Assembly: GCA_040905905.1 (NCBI GenBank)
Contig: JBBDQN010000011.1
Location: 1-64,000 of the forward strand
Direction of reading: 5' to 3'
DNA length: 64,000 bases
DNA from: JAICND01 sp040905905
GTDB taxonomy: Bacteria > Actinomycetota > Acidimicrobiia > Spongiisociales > ZC4RG35
The notes beneath the pieces were generated by a model. The model did not search any database. It was given only the letters and a program-made list of their open reading frames with translations, and was not told where the DNA came from. Shown here piece after piece: positions 25,285 to 32,754 of the stretch (within the stretch, counting starts at the first letter, position 1; each line of letters opens with the position of its first letter). A program made the position numbers and the translations under genes.

Positions 25285-25971
25285 TTACCCCCTTAGGCGT
25301 GCACCGTCCGTGCTTCGCACTCGGGCCAAGTAGCTTGTGTTCCCGATCGCCGGCCTACAGAAGTCAATACTGGCCGAACTGGGGTTCCAGTAGAGGACTC
25401 GGTAGGGGTAAGTCGATTGCCAGGCAGACCCCATCGCAGGGTCCTCCACTGCTGTAGCCGTGAGGCGCAGGTGGGCGCGATCATCGGCTCGGGAGGAGAC
25501 CAGGGGGGGTTGCACCGAGTACCAGTGCGTTTCGCCGTTCTCAAATCGTCCGAGTCGGTAACGCTTGTAAACCCACGGCCTTGCTGTCCCCTTCCATAAG
25601 TTCAGGTCATCTCCAATGAGGGCGATCGCGGTCGGGAACCCAAGGTCCTTCATCATGTCAGCGTCAACTTGGTAGGTCTGCGATCCCCCAGCGCAAGTAA
25701 TGGACAGTCTGGGATTGGTTCCCGGGTGTCTTGCTGGGTCCACCTTTAATTCAAAGGTCGGCACAACGTCGTCGTACCGATCGGCCACGGTGCGGCCCTG
25801 CTCTAGCGCTAGGTGCTCCCTCTCGATGTCTTCGATCCGACGTAGAGCTCGTGACTGGCTGCGCCCGGGGATGACTGCTACGAAAATCCCTATGACTGAG
25901 ACCGAGAGGACAGCAAACGCGATAGTTAGCGATCGATCATCGATCGTAAGGGATCCCCACGACTCTGGCAT
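25285..25971 (-). CDS. Membrane-anchored hypothetical protein
   Basis: A protein of 228 residues with an N-terminal transmembrane helix (IAFAVLSVSVIGIFVAVIPG), a short charged helix (RALRRIEDIEREHLALEQG) and a soluble domain of about 150 residues rich in beta segments. I do not recognise the domain. It occupies the slot between integrase and attachment site, where module B has a different one-pass membrane protein at 34007-34771. It is transcribed toward the reverse transcriptase. No ribosome site is clear. A role with the reverse transcriptase is possible but unsupported. Confidence 0.55.
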   Translation of the reverse strand: MPESWGSLTIDDRSLTIAFAVLSVSVIGIFVAVIPGRSQSRALRRIEDIEREHLALEQGRTVADRYDDVVPTFELKVDPARHPGTNPRLSITCAGGSQTYQVDADMMKDLGFPTAIALIGDDLNLWKGTARPWVYKRYRLGRFENGETHWYSVQPPLVSSRADDRAHLRLTATAVEDPAMGSAWQSTYPYRVLYWNPSSASIDFCRPAIGNTSYLARVRSTDGARLRG

Positions 25972-26013
25972 GCGGGGAGAACCTACATCGCTGGTAGGCC
26001 GAAGGCTTTCTCA

Positions 26014-26060
26014 GGTGGGCCCGGAGGGAATCGAACCCTTGACCTTCGGATTAGAAGTTC
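26014..26060 (-). repeat. tRNA-Arg(TCT)-type 3' half at a module boundary
   Basis: On the minus strand this gives an anticodon-loop remnant CTTCTAATCC with TCT, then AAGGTCAAGGGTTCGATTCC, the acceptor strand GGGCCC and ACC. The last 26 bases (T-arm and acceptor) are identical to the tRNA-Lys copies; the anticodon part is not. The 5' half of the tRNA is absent. It separates module A (reverse transcriptase) from module B (restriction genes), and probably came with an element that had used a tRNA-Arg site. Confidence 0.8.
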
Positions 26061-26250
26061 GCGACGTCCGTGTTGCGACGCGCCCTCGAGTTTCATCCTG
26101 TCCGGTCTATTACAGGCTGGGGCGCTGCCTGGCCTCCGCGCACGACCTTCTGTGTCCCACCGTATGCTCCCTTGCGGTTTGCATTCAGCTTGCACCCAGC
26201 AGCGTGGAGTTGGGGTTTGCTACCTTGCAACTGACCCATGGAGTCGAGCC

Positions 26251-27420
26251 TTGCCTGAAAAAGCCGAAGAGGAACGTGATGTCGAACAGGGAGCGCGGAT
26301 TGCCGGCACAGGCGGAGCCGAGACCCCTTTGGAGTCGGCTGACCTTGAGGTTGAGGAACTCGAGAGTCTTGATGAATCAGATCCTACCCCACAGCCGGTT
26401 ACATACTCAGGAACCGACTTTGATGTAGAGGGTCTTGTTCGTCGGTTGCAGCGCGGCGACATAGTCATTCCGACGTTCGGTCACGGAGACCAAACGATCG
26501 AAACCGCCGGCTTTCAGCGCCGATTTGTTTGGCGCAAGCCGCAGATGGACCGCTTTGTGGAGTCGCTGCTCCTGGGGTACCCGATTCCCGGGATCTTCCT
26601 GGTCCAACAAGCAGACAAACGATATCTCGTGCTTGATGGATAGCAGCGTTTGCGGACGTTGTCAATGTTTTACGAGGGGATGCATGAGAAAAAGGAATTC
26701 GAGCTTGCAAATGTCGCGAAACTGTTTAAGGGCCTCACGTACAAGACGCTTGACGCCGAACAGAAGAGGACGATCGATAACACATTCGTACAGGCGACGA
26801 TTGTTAAGACCGATGGGTCGGTGGAGTCTCTCGACAGCGTGTACCAAATCTTTGAACGCCTAAACGCAGGTGGAACCCCACTCACGCCGCACGAGATCCG
26901 AGTTGCGTTGTATGCCGGGCCTTTCGTGGAGTTCCTAACAGACCTGAATCGGGACGTAGCGTGGCGTGCGCTATACGGGCCCGAGTCGCCTCGCCTGCGG
27001 GATCAAGAAATCATTCTGCGATTCATTGCTTTGTATGTTGCGCCAGGCGACTATGCACGCCCTCTCAAGAAGTACCTGAACGATTTTGCGGCCCGGCATC
27101 GCGACTTGTCCAAGCTTGATGTGGGCACGGTGCGCACACGCTTTCATGATGCTTCCGTACTCTTGCTCGAAGGACCGGGGCCAGCATCAATCAGGGGCCG
27201 CGCCAGACAGGTCACTGCAGCGTTGGCCGAAGCTGTTCTTGTCGGGTTGGCGCGGCGACTCGACGCGGGCGCTCCACCAGAACGCGAGGCAGTGGCAGCA
27301 GCAGTTGCGGCTCTGATGGAGAACCCCGAACTCGATCCTGTGATATCGCGCGCCACCGCGGACGAAGAAAGCGTTCGAAAGCGCCTCGCTCTGGCAACTC
27401 TGGCACTCGGCACAGCCTGA
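26251..27420 (+). pseudogene. DUF262 (GmrS-like) protein with amber stop in its DGQQR motif
   Basis: One reading frame encodes a DUF262 N-terminal domain (PTFGHGDQTIETAGFQRRFV, WRKPQMDRFVESLLLGYPIP, LVLDG), then TAG at 26641-26643, then QRLRTLSMFYEG and the rest of the domain (FERLNAGGTPLTPHEIR). The family signature is DGQQR; here the first Gln codon is TAG, one change from CAG. Full length would be about 389 residues from TTG 26251. The GmrD-type HNH nuclease half is absent. DUF262 proteins use nucleotides to power antiphage or modified-DNA restriction. The downstream HEPN gene is a typical partner. Confidence 0.8.
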
Positions 27421-27426
27421 GGCGCA

Positions 27427-27927
27427 GTGGCGACAAGGTGGCCACCGCGGGAGGTAACCAGCCTCAAGTACAACCTGGACCAACTCGCATCGTTACTTCA
27501 GTCGGCTTCGAGTAGAGCCCTTGATGACGATGTGGTCGGCTGGCTTGCGCGACTGCTTGTCGTGCGGAGTTGCGGATATCTCGAGCAAGTCGTATACGAG
27601 GTTTGTCGAGGCTATGTTGCTGCTCGCTCTGGCGGCCTTGTGCGAGCGTTCGCTCGATCATGGCTTGAAAGGACCAGAAACCCCGATCCCGACCTCTTGG
27701 AGGAGCTGATGGGGAGGTTCGATTCGACACTCGCGTCCGAGTTCGCTGCTCTCCTTGACGCCGATGACCAACGCCTGCGCCGAGAACTTGCATTCTTGGT
27801 TGATCGACGTAACCGAATCTCGCATGGATTGAGCGAAGGCGTTGGCTTGCGAAAGGCCTTGGACTTGAGTTCGGTATCTTCTGAAGTCGGTGACTGGTTC
27901 ATACTCAAATTGAATCCTGAGCGATAG
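27427..27927 (+). CDS. HEPN-domain protein, probable ribonuclease partner of DUF262
   Basis: A helical protein of 166 residues. The motif LVDRRNRISHGLSEG contains R-x4-H, the active pair of HEPN ribonucleases, placed in the last third as in the RiboL-PSP/MAE_28990-like HEPN groups often found beside DUF262 genes. GTG 27427 starts six bases after the DUF262 stop, so the two form an operon. HEPN partners commonly act as toxins released by infection, with the neighbour as sensor or antidote. That role is inferred. Confidence 0.7.
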   Translation: MATRWPPREVTSLKYNLDQLASLLQSASSRALDDDVVGWLARLLVVRSCGYLEQVVYEVCRGYVAARSGGLVRAFARSWLERTRNPDPDLLEELMGRFDSTLASEFAALLDADDQRLRRELAFLVDRRNRISHGLSEGVGLRKALDLSSVSSEVGDWFILKLNPER

Positions 27928-28015
27928 CCAAACACGGGATATCCAATCCGCTTTGCACCTGAGGCCACGATGTTGACAGGTACTTTTCGACCGCTGCTAA
28001 CGGGATGCAAACCCC

Positions 28016-28432
28016 TTAGCGAGCCTTCACTGTATCTTTTATCATCTGAGCTGACCGCTCAGGGTCTTCATGCTCCCAGAATCGCATCACAACCCACCCA
28101 TCGGCCTCTAGCGCGTCTCGGTTCGCTTCGTCTCTCTTGACGTTCTTGTCAAGCTTCGGTTCCCAGTAGTCGACGTTTTTGACAGGCGAGTTGCCGTGCT
28201 GAGGGCATCGGTGCCAGAAGCAGCCGTCAACAAACACGGCGACTCGACTCGGCCCAAAGACTAAGTCTGGTCTCACGCGATGGTCACTGACGAGAATGAG
28301 TTGGTTGACTCGAAACCGAAGGCCCATTCGGTGCACCGCCGAGCGCAGTTTTCTTTCGGGGCCTGTGTCTCGCGATCGGTTGCCAGCCATCATTCGGGAT
28401 CGGGACGCTCTCGGATCGTTCCCACTTGGCAT
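28016..28432 (-). CDS. vsr: Very-short-patch repair endonuclease (Vsr)
   Basis: This mismatch endonuclease of 138 residues nicks 5' of the T in T:G mismatches created when 5-methylcytosine deaminates. It has the Vsr pattern SRMMAGNRSRDTGPERKLRS, RPDLVFGPSRVAVFVDGCFW with the catalytic Asp, the zinc-site residues around CFWHRCPQH, and WVVMRFWEHE. Its ATG shares a base with the methyltransferase stop (TGATG), so it is coupled to the enzyme whose mutagenic side effect it repairs. Length and motifs are intact. Confidence 0.92.
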   Translation of the reverse strand: MPSGNDPRASRSRMMAGNRSRDTGPERKLRSAVHRMGLRFRVNQLILVSDHRVRPDLVFGPSRVAVFVDGCFWHRCPQHGNSPVKNVDYWEPKLDKNVKRDEANRDALEADGWVVMRFWEHEDPERSAQMIKDTVKAR

Positions 28433-29541
28433 CAAAAGAGGGTCAGGCGACCGTCATCGTCTCTGACGGAGCTGCTTTTATCTCGGGCTTCTAACCCAAG
28501 TCGGATATTGCGCGCCAACCTGCGTGCGAATTCGACTGGCACTGCGTTACCAATCTGGAGGTGGACATCTCGCTTGTTGCCTCCAATGAATTCCCATTCG
28601 TCGGGAAAGGTTTGCAGTCGAGCATATTCTCGATGCGTGAAGGCCCTTAGTCTCGACGCTGTCACCCTCCACAGGGTTACGTTTGCGTCAGGATTGCGAA
28701 TGTGCTTTCCGTTCTTGCGGTCTTTAGAGAATCGTGCGGCCTGCACGCCCCCCTGTGCCCATCCCCATATGGTGGCAGTGTCGACAGCTGGGAAGGGGGC
28801 ATCGAAGCTGCGTATGGGGTTGCCGTCAGACGCAGTCCGAGAGAACCGCACGGGAACAACCTCTTCCGTCTCATCAAAAGGTTGGCCCGTCTCGACATGG
28901 ACCGCGGAGTCGAAGCCCCACCGCGGGTCATGATTGGGAAGACATTGTCCACCGGCTTGCGCAAGGTCGTAAATGTACGGACGGATCGTTGTGATGGGGC
29001 CGGGCGCTGGGAGTTGGTATCCGTTCGGAAGACTGTTCTTGAAGGCAACGAAAACAAACCTTCTTCTCGTCTGCGGGACTCCGTGGTGCGCCATCCTGAA
29101 AATGTCGAATCGAACTTCGTATCCGGAGCGTTCCAACTCCGATGCGATGTGATAAGCAAATGGTTTTCCTGACTCCGGTTCAATCATCGTGCGGAGATTG
29201 AGGACGTTCTCGATCAAGACGACACGCGGCTTGAGACTTTCAGCTACCCGGACGACCTCGCGGAAGAGCTTGTTTCGGTCATCAGCAGCACGTCGATGGC
29301 CTCCGAGGCTGAATCCCTGACAGGGGGGTCCTGCGATCAACACGTCACATTCGTTGCTGACTGGTGACCACACCCGGGCATCCGCTAGCACAGGCGACCA
29401 GTCCGGTCGATTCTGTCTGAGAGTGTCAATAGACCAAGGATCTAGATCGACGCACTCGAGATGGTGGAATCCCTCCTGTTCAAACCCCAAGTCCAAACCT
29501 CCAGCTCCGGTGAACATAGAAACGATCGAATAGGGCTTCAT
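28432..29541 (-). CDS. DNA (cytosine-5) methyltransferase of a type II system
   Basis: This C5-cytosine methyltransferase of 369 residues has motif I TGAGGLDLGFEQEG, motif IV IAGPPCQGFSLGG with the catalytic Cys, motif VI VLIENV, motif VIII QTRRRFVFVAF and C-terminal motifs IX-X (YARLQTFPDEW, QIGNAVPVEFA). The variable target-recognition region lies between about residues 190 and 280, so the recognition sequence cannot be read off. It is the middle gene of a restriction-methylase-Vsr operon, overlapping the nuclease stop by four bases and abutting vsr. Confidence 0.92.
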   Translation of the reverse strand: MKPYSIVSMFTGAGGLDLGFEQEGFHHLECVDLDPWSIDTLRQNRPDWSPVLADARVWSPVSNECDVLIAGPPCQGFSLGGHRRAADDRNKLFREVVRVAESLKPRVVLIENVLNLRTMIEPESGKPFAYHIASELERSGYEVRFDIFRMAHHGVPQTRRRFVFVAFKNSLPNGYQLPAPGPITTIRPYIYDLAQAGGQCLPNHDPRWGFDSAVHVETGQPFDETEEVVPVRFSRTASDGNPIRSFDAPFPAVDTATIWGWAQGGVQAARFSKDRKNGKHIRNPDANVTLWRVTASRLRAFTHREYARLQTFPDEWEFIGGNKRDVHLQIGNAVPVEFARRLARNIRLGLEARDKSSSVRDDDGRLTLF

Positions 29542-30356
29542 ATGTCGCCCTCTGGCTCAATATCAGGCTCTATGGATGGAGCGGGTGCGATGGCAGCGCG
29601 AAGGTTCACTTGTGGACCTTCAGTATTACGAATTCTGAATGCCTCGAATAGGTGTTGCATTCCTCCGTTGGGATTGGGCATGAATCCGGGGATTAGGTCA
29701 TTCTGAGTTAGGTCGAAGGTGTAGGTCGCGAGAAGCTCATTCACCTCAACTCTCTCGAACTCGCCTGCCGGGGTGAGCCTGTCGTCGGAGGCAGTGCCAG
29801 CAGGAAGAATCAGCGTCCGTTGCCCCGTGGTTCCCTCAAGAAGGGCAAAAGGCGTTGGCGCCACGTACATCTTGCGGTCGCGAAGCAAGATGTCTCCGTA
29901 GGTACCGAAGGCACGGATGCTCTTGTTGAGATGGACGTAGTCGCTGTCAGCATTGAGCAGGCTTCCATGACAGACGACTAGGTCGATCACGGGATACTCG
30001 GGCTCTATCGCATTCGATGGATAGCGGCCGAAGACGTAATAAACATCGCGACCGTTGTGCGTACCCACAGGGACTTGGCTGTTGCAGTCGTAATCTGCCT
30101 CACGACCGGGGTAACCGAGGCCCTTAACCTCGAATCCTTCCGGCGAGTTCACCAGCGTGAAGTCGGGATAACTGTTGCGCCCACCTTGATCGAAGAGAAT
30201 CCCCGCTGAGGCGAGTCGGGCACCAAACCAGTCTTGGAAGTGAAACTCTTTGTCCCGGCTGCTGTCACGGTGGATGAGCTCACCGCGCGTTATGGCGGTA
30301 TCTACCGAAAGGAACACATCCACTACCTGATGCGGCACAGTTAGCCATTGTGGCAT
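29538..30356 (-). CDS. Putative type II restriction endonuclease (PD-ExK)
   Basis: A protein of about 272 residues directly upstream of and overlapping the cytosine methyltransferase gene. A PD-(D/E)xK core is visible: SYPDFTLVNSPEGFEVKGL, preceded by the helix FQDWFGARLASAG that often carries the first acidic residue. The later TYGDILLRDRKMYVAP region and the tail are unassigned. By position it should cut the sequence the methylase protects. I do not recognise a characterised isoschizomer family. ATG 30356 is preferred; GTG 30422 would add 22 less natural residues. Confidence 0.7.
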   Translation of the reverse strand: MPQWLTVPHQVVDVFLSVDTAITRGELIHRDSSRDKEFHFQDWFGARLASAGILFDQGGRNSYPDFTLVNSPEGFEVKGLGYPGREADYDCNSQVPVGTHNGRDVYYVFGRYPSNAIEPEYPVIDLVVCHGSLLNADSDYVHLNKSIRAFGTYGDILLRDRKMYVAPTPFALLEGTTGQRTLILPAGTASDDRLTPAGEFERVEVNELLATYTFDLTQNDLIPGFMPNPNGGMQHLFEAFRIRNTEGPQVNLRAAIAPAPSIEPDIEPEGDI

Positions 30357-30559
30357 GCCGATCGTCGGTCGATCCGGAACTTCGGCCCGCCAACACCAAT
30401 GCTCGGGTATCAGTCTCCTCACCGGTTATGGGATCCGCTGTTCGCGATATCACGGACTTGCGCGGGTAGTTGGACGCACCAGTGCAGACCCCGGGGTCTG
30501 GCGGTCACTCGTATTCTGATGGCGGGATCAGTGACCAGCGCAGAAGGAGAACGGGCGTG

Positions 30560-30838
30560 ATGGGGTTTCCGAGAGAGGCTTGGAGCAAGGTCTCGGAGTG
30601 GCTGTGGGACTTCCTGTCAGCGTTTTTTGTAGGTCTGCTTGGACTGGTGTTCACGACAGCGGCAGTCTTGATTGCCATTGTTAGTGAAGGCTCAGAACGC
30701 TGGGTCGCGGTGGTCACATTCGGATTTCCCGGTCTGGCTTGCATGTGGCACTTCGTTCAGCCTTTGCTCGGGACAGTGATTGGGAAGGTCTGGAAGATCG
30801 ATGTGTATGAAAAGTGGGGATGGCCAACAAGGTGGTAA
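30560..30838 (+). CDS. Small two-helix membrane protein
   Basis: A membrane protein of 92 residues with transmembrane segments around FFVGLLGLVFTTAAVLIAIV and FGFPGLACMWHFVQPLLG. AAGGAG at 30543-30548 lies ten bases before ATG 30560 (seven before an alternative GTG). It is divergent from the restriction operon. No family is recognised. Small membrane proteins in defence islands sometimes serve as effectors, but nothing here proves this. Confidence 0.6.
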   Translation: MGFPREAWSKVSEWLWDFLSAFFVGLLGLVFTTAAVLIAIVSEGSERWVAVVTFGFPGLACMWHFVQPLLGTVIGKVWKIDVYEKWGWPTRW

Positions 30839-30856
30839 CGCACCTTGTGCGACGGA

Positions 30857-31048
30857 TCAGCCGGGCTTGTGACCAGCGACCTCGATTAGGTCGTTGATGT
30901 TGCGAGTGATGGTGGCGAGCTGATTAGCGAGAGCGGCCTCTCGATAGGTGGCGGGGACTCCATCACCGTGTCGGTGACCGATGGGGTGCCTCCGGTCTGA
31001 TCGGTTAGCTTTCGGATGTCGACCTGTCGTCCCGTGGCCATTGCTCAA
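30857..31048 (-). CDS. Short hypothetical, last gene of an island operon
   Basis: A 63-residue reading frame whose ATG overlaps the stop of the coiled-coil gene by four bases. It is basic and His/Arg-rich at the N-terminus (GTTGRHPKANRSDRRHP) with a predicted C-terminal helix (YREAALANQLATITRNINDL). Nothing is recognised. The tight coupling is the main reason to believe it is translated. Confidence 0.45.
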   Translation of the reverse strand: MSNGHGTTGRHPKANRSDRRHPIGHRHGDGVPATYREAALANQLATITRNINDLIEVAGHKPG

Positions 31049-31770
31049 CCCGCCTTTCGATCAGTCTCGATCTGTATCGCAGGCTTCTCCCTGCTTGCTT
31101 GCGGCTTGGACCGCGGAAGGACCCGACGCAGCTTCTCGAGCTCATGGGTGATTTCTGCGCCGGCGATCGACCTGACCGCCGTCCGCCATTTGGGGGTCAG
31201 GTCTGGCAGCTTCTCTAGGAGTTCGGCTACGAGCGCCAAAGGTATGGCGGGAACGTCCCAGGTGGTGGGCGAGTTTGCGGTTCCATCGAGGTTGCCGAAC
31301 ACTCCGAACCTGGTGAAGCGGGCCAGATACGCGGGCAGGTCGCGGTTGTCGGCACTTGCCCCTTCGGGGAGCAGCACCCGCCAGCGGGCCTGAAGCTCGT
31401 CCGCCGTTGAGGCGTAACGTTGCCCCACGCCGATCAGCCTCGAGCCGGCTTGCTGGAAGGCGTCGACCGCCTCTCGCATCTCCACAAGCCCACCGGCAAG
31501 GGCCTCCTGCATCTCCCCGTAGAGCACATCGGAGCGTTCCTCGGTCAATTTGCCTTCAGCCGCTAGGAATCGCCGCTTCGCCCCCTCCAGCCGTGGCACC
31601 AAATATTCCTCGCGGCCCCTAGCCTCCCGAAAGCTCTTCTCGGTGATCTCAAGGTCGCCGTTCTTCAACCCCTGCTCGAGTTCAGACGCTCGAGCGCGAG
31701 CCTGAGCCAACTGCCGCTCCGTCTCCTCAACAAGAGCCCGCGCCTCTTTGACCTCAGACCCGGCGCTCAC
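31045..31770 (-). CDS. Coiled-coil hypothetical protein
   Basis: A soluble protein of 241 residues. The first ~120 residues form a long predicted coiled coil (VEETERQLAQARARASELEQ and onward). A less helical stretch follows with PAYLARFTRFGVFGN, then a helical tail and a Lys/Arg-rich end. No catalytic motif is seen. It sits in a three-gene minus-strand operon, overlapping both neighbours by four bases, and is divergent from the XRE-integrase unit. Similar short helical genes occur next to integrases of actinobacterial elements, where their role is unknown. Confidence 0.6.
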   Translation of the reverse strand: MSAGSEVKEARALVEETERQLAQARARASELEQGLKNGDLEITEKSFREARGREEYLVPRLEGAKRRFLAAEGKLTEERSDVLYGEMQEALAGGLVEMREAVDAFQQAGSRLIGVGQRYASTADELQARWRVLLPEGASADNRDLPAYLARFTRFGVFGNLDGTANSPTTWDVPAIPLALVAELLEKLPDLTPKWRTAVRSIAGAEITHELEKLRRVLPRSKPQASREKPAIQIETDRKAG

Positions 31771-32000
31771 GATCCCTTCCCCTCGCTGTTCCCTGCTCCT
31801 GCACCCTCCCCCGTCACTGGCTGCGGCTGCGGAGTCACTGCTACCCGGAACGCCTCCAGCTCCTCCGGGCTGCGGGCATCCGGTTCACCCTTCCGCCGCA
31901 GCACCGAAAGCCACTCCGACTTCAACGCCATAGCCGTGTCGAAATCCCCTTTTGCCTCCGCTACCTCGATCTCACCACGCAAGTCCGCAACCGTCTTCAT
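31767..32000 (-). CDS. Small helical hypothetical, first gene of island operon
   Basis: A protein of 77 residues from ATG 32000. A helical N-terminus (KTVADLRGEIEVAEAKGDFD, MALKSEWLSVLRRKGEP) resembles a UvrB/UvrC-type helical hairpin, followed by a Gly/Pro-rich tail. The stop overlaps the coiled-coil gene start. It is antisense to the possible first codons of the XRE regulator, so the two start regions cannot both be fully extended. The function is unknown. Confidence 0.5.
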   Translation of the reverse strand: MKTVADLRGEIEVAEAKGDFDTAMALKSEWLSVLRRKGEPDARSPEELEAFRVAVTPQPQPVTGEGAGAGNSEGKGS

Positions 32001-32754
32001 CCTTCGTCCTCCCATCGGTTCGACTCGTCCATCGGAGCCAACAGCTCCACCAAACCAGATCGTCGCCCACAACCTGTGGCGGGCCCGCCAGATCGCCGAA
32101 TGGTCCCAGGAGGAGATGGGAAGCCGACTCGAGCCGTTCCTGGGCACCACCTGGTCGAAGTCGCTCGTCTCTCAGGCCGAGTCGTCGCGTCTTCCCACTC
32201 GTCCTGACCGGCGCCCTCGCTCTTTCAGCGTCGATGAGTTGCTCGCCTTCGCCCAGCTCTTCCGGCGGCCCGTCTCTTGGTTCCTCCTTCCACCCGATCC
32301 AGAGGACCTAGGCGGCGGGATGGTCGGCGTGGCAGCGGAGGATGCCGCGGAGGCGTTCGTCTTGGCACCCGACGAAGTTGCCAAGTTGGTGGCGTTCTCG
32401 ACGCCCGAGGTGCAGGCCCGGATCGAACATCTGCTGTCTCGTACTCCAGGTGGTACGACCCGCTCCCCGTCGGTTCTGCCCCCAGCGGCTCTGCAATTCG
32501 ACGAGACCGTGAGAGAGGAGCTTGTGGCGTGGATCCGGGCGACGACGGGACAGTTCCTTGGAGATCTTGATCGGATGGCGCCGGCCCTGAGGAGTCTCGC
32601 GGCGATGCTCGACTGGAAGAGGGTGGAGCTTACCGATGAGCTGTATGCGGACACCTGGGTTGACCAGTACATGAATAAGAAGGAACCGCCGACGCCCACC
32701 AAAGGGGGCAGGCCATCCAGAAACGCGCCCCCGCCAAGAGACCAGCAAAAGTGA
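31936..32754 (+). CDS. XRE-family transcriptional regulator
   Basis: A helix-turn-helix regulator whose HTH runs from about NLWRARQIAEWSQEEMGSRL to SKSLVSQAESS, followed by a hydrophobic stretch (LLAFAQLFRRPVSWFLLP) typical of phage-type XRE proteins, and a helical C-terminus ending in a basic tail. The only standard start before the HTH is GTG 31936, which overlaps the divergent gene; an atypical CTG near 32074 is an alternative. Its stop overlaps the integrase GTG, so it probably controls integrase expression and the divergent operon. Confidence 0.7.
   Translation: MSKSPFASATSISPRKSATVFILRPPIGSTRPSEPTAPPNQIVAHNLWRARQIAEWSQEEMGSRLEPFLGTTWSKSLVSQAESSRLPTRPDRRPRSFSVDELLAFAQLFRRPVSWFLLPPDPEDLGGGMVGVAAEDAAEAFVLAPDEVAKLVAFSTPEVQARIEHLLSRTPGGTTRSPSVLPPAALQFDETVREELVAWIRATTGQFLGDLDRMAPALRSLAAMLDWKRVELTDELYADTWVDQYMNKKEPPTPTKGGRPSRNAPPPRDQQK

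Noticed and set aside
19833..26060. tRNA fragments at 19833, 23107 and 26014 as functional tRNA genes
   Set aside because: Each has only the 3' half; the D-arm and 5' acceptor strand are absent, so no cloverleaf can form.
26641..26643. TAG as a pyrrolysine or otherwise recoded codon
   Set aside because: The family residue here is Gln, CAG differs by one base, and there is no pylT-like tRNA or downstream structure visible; a nonsense mutation or sequence error is simpler.
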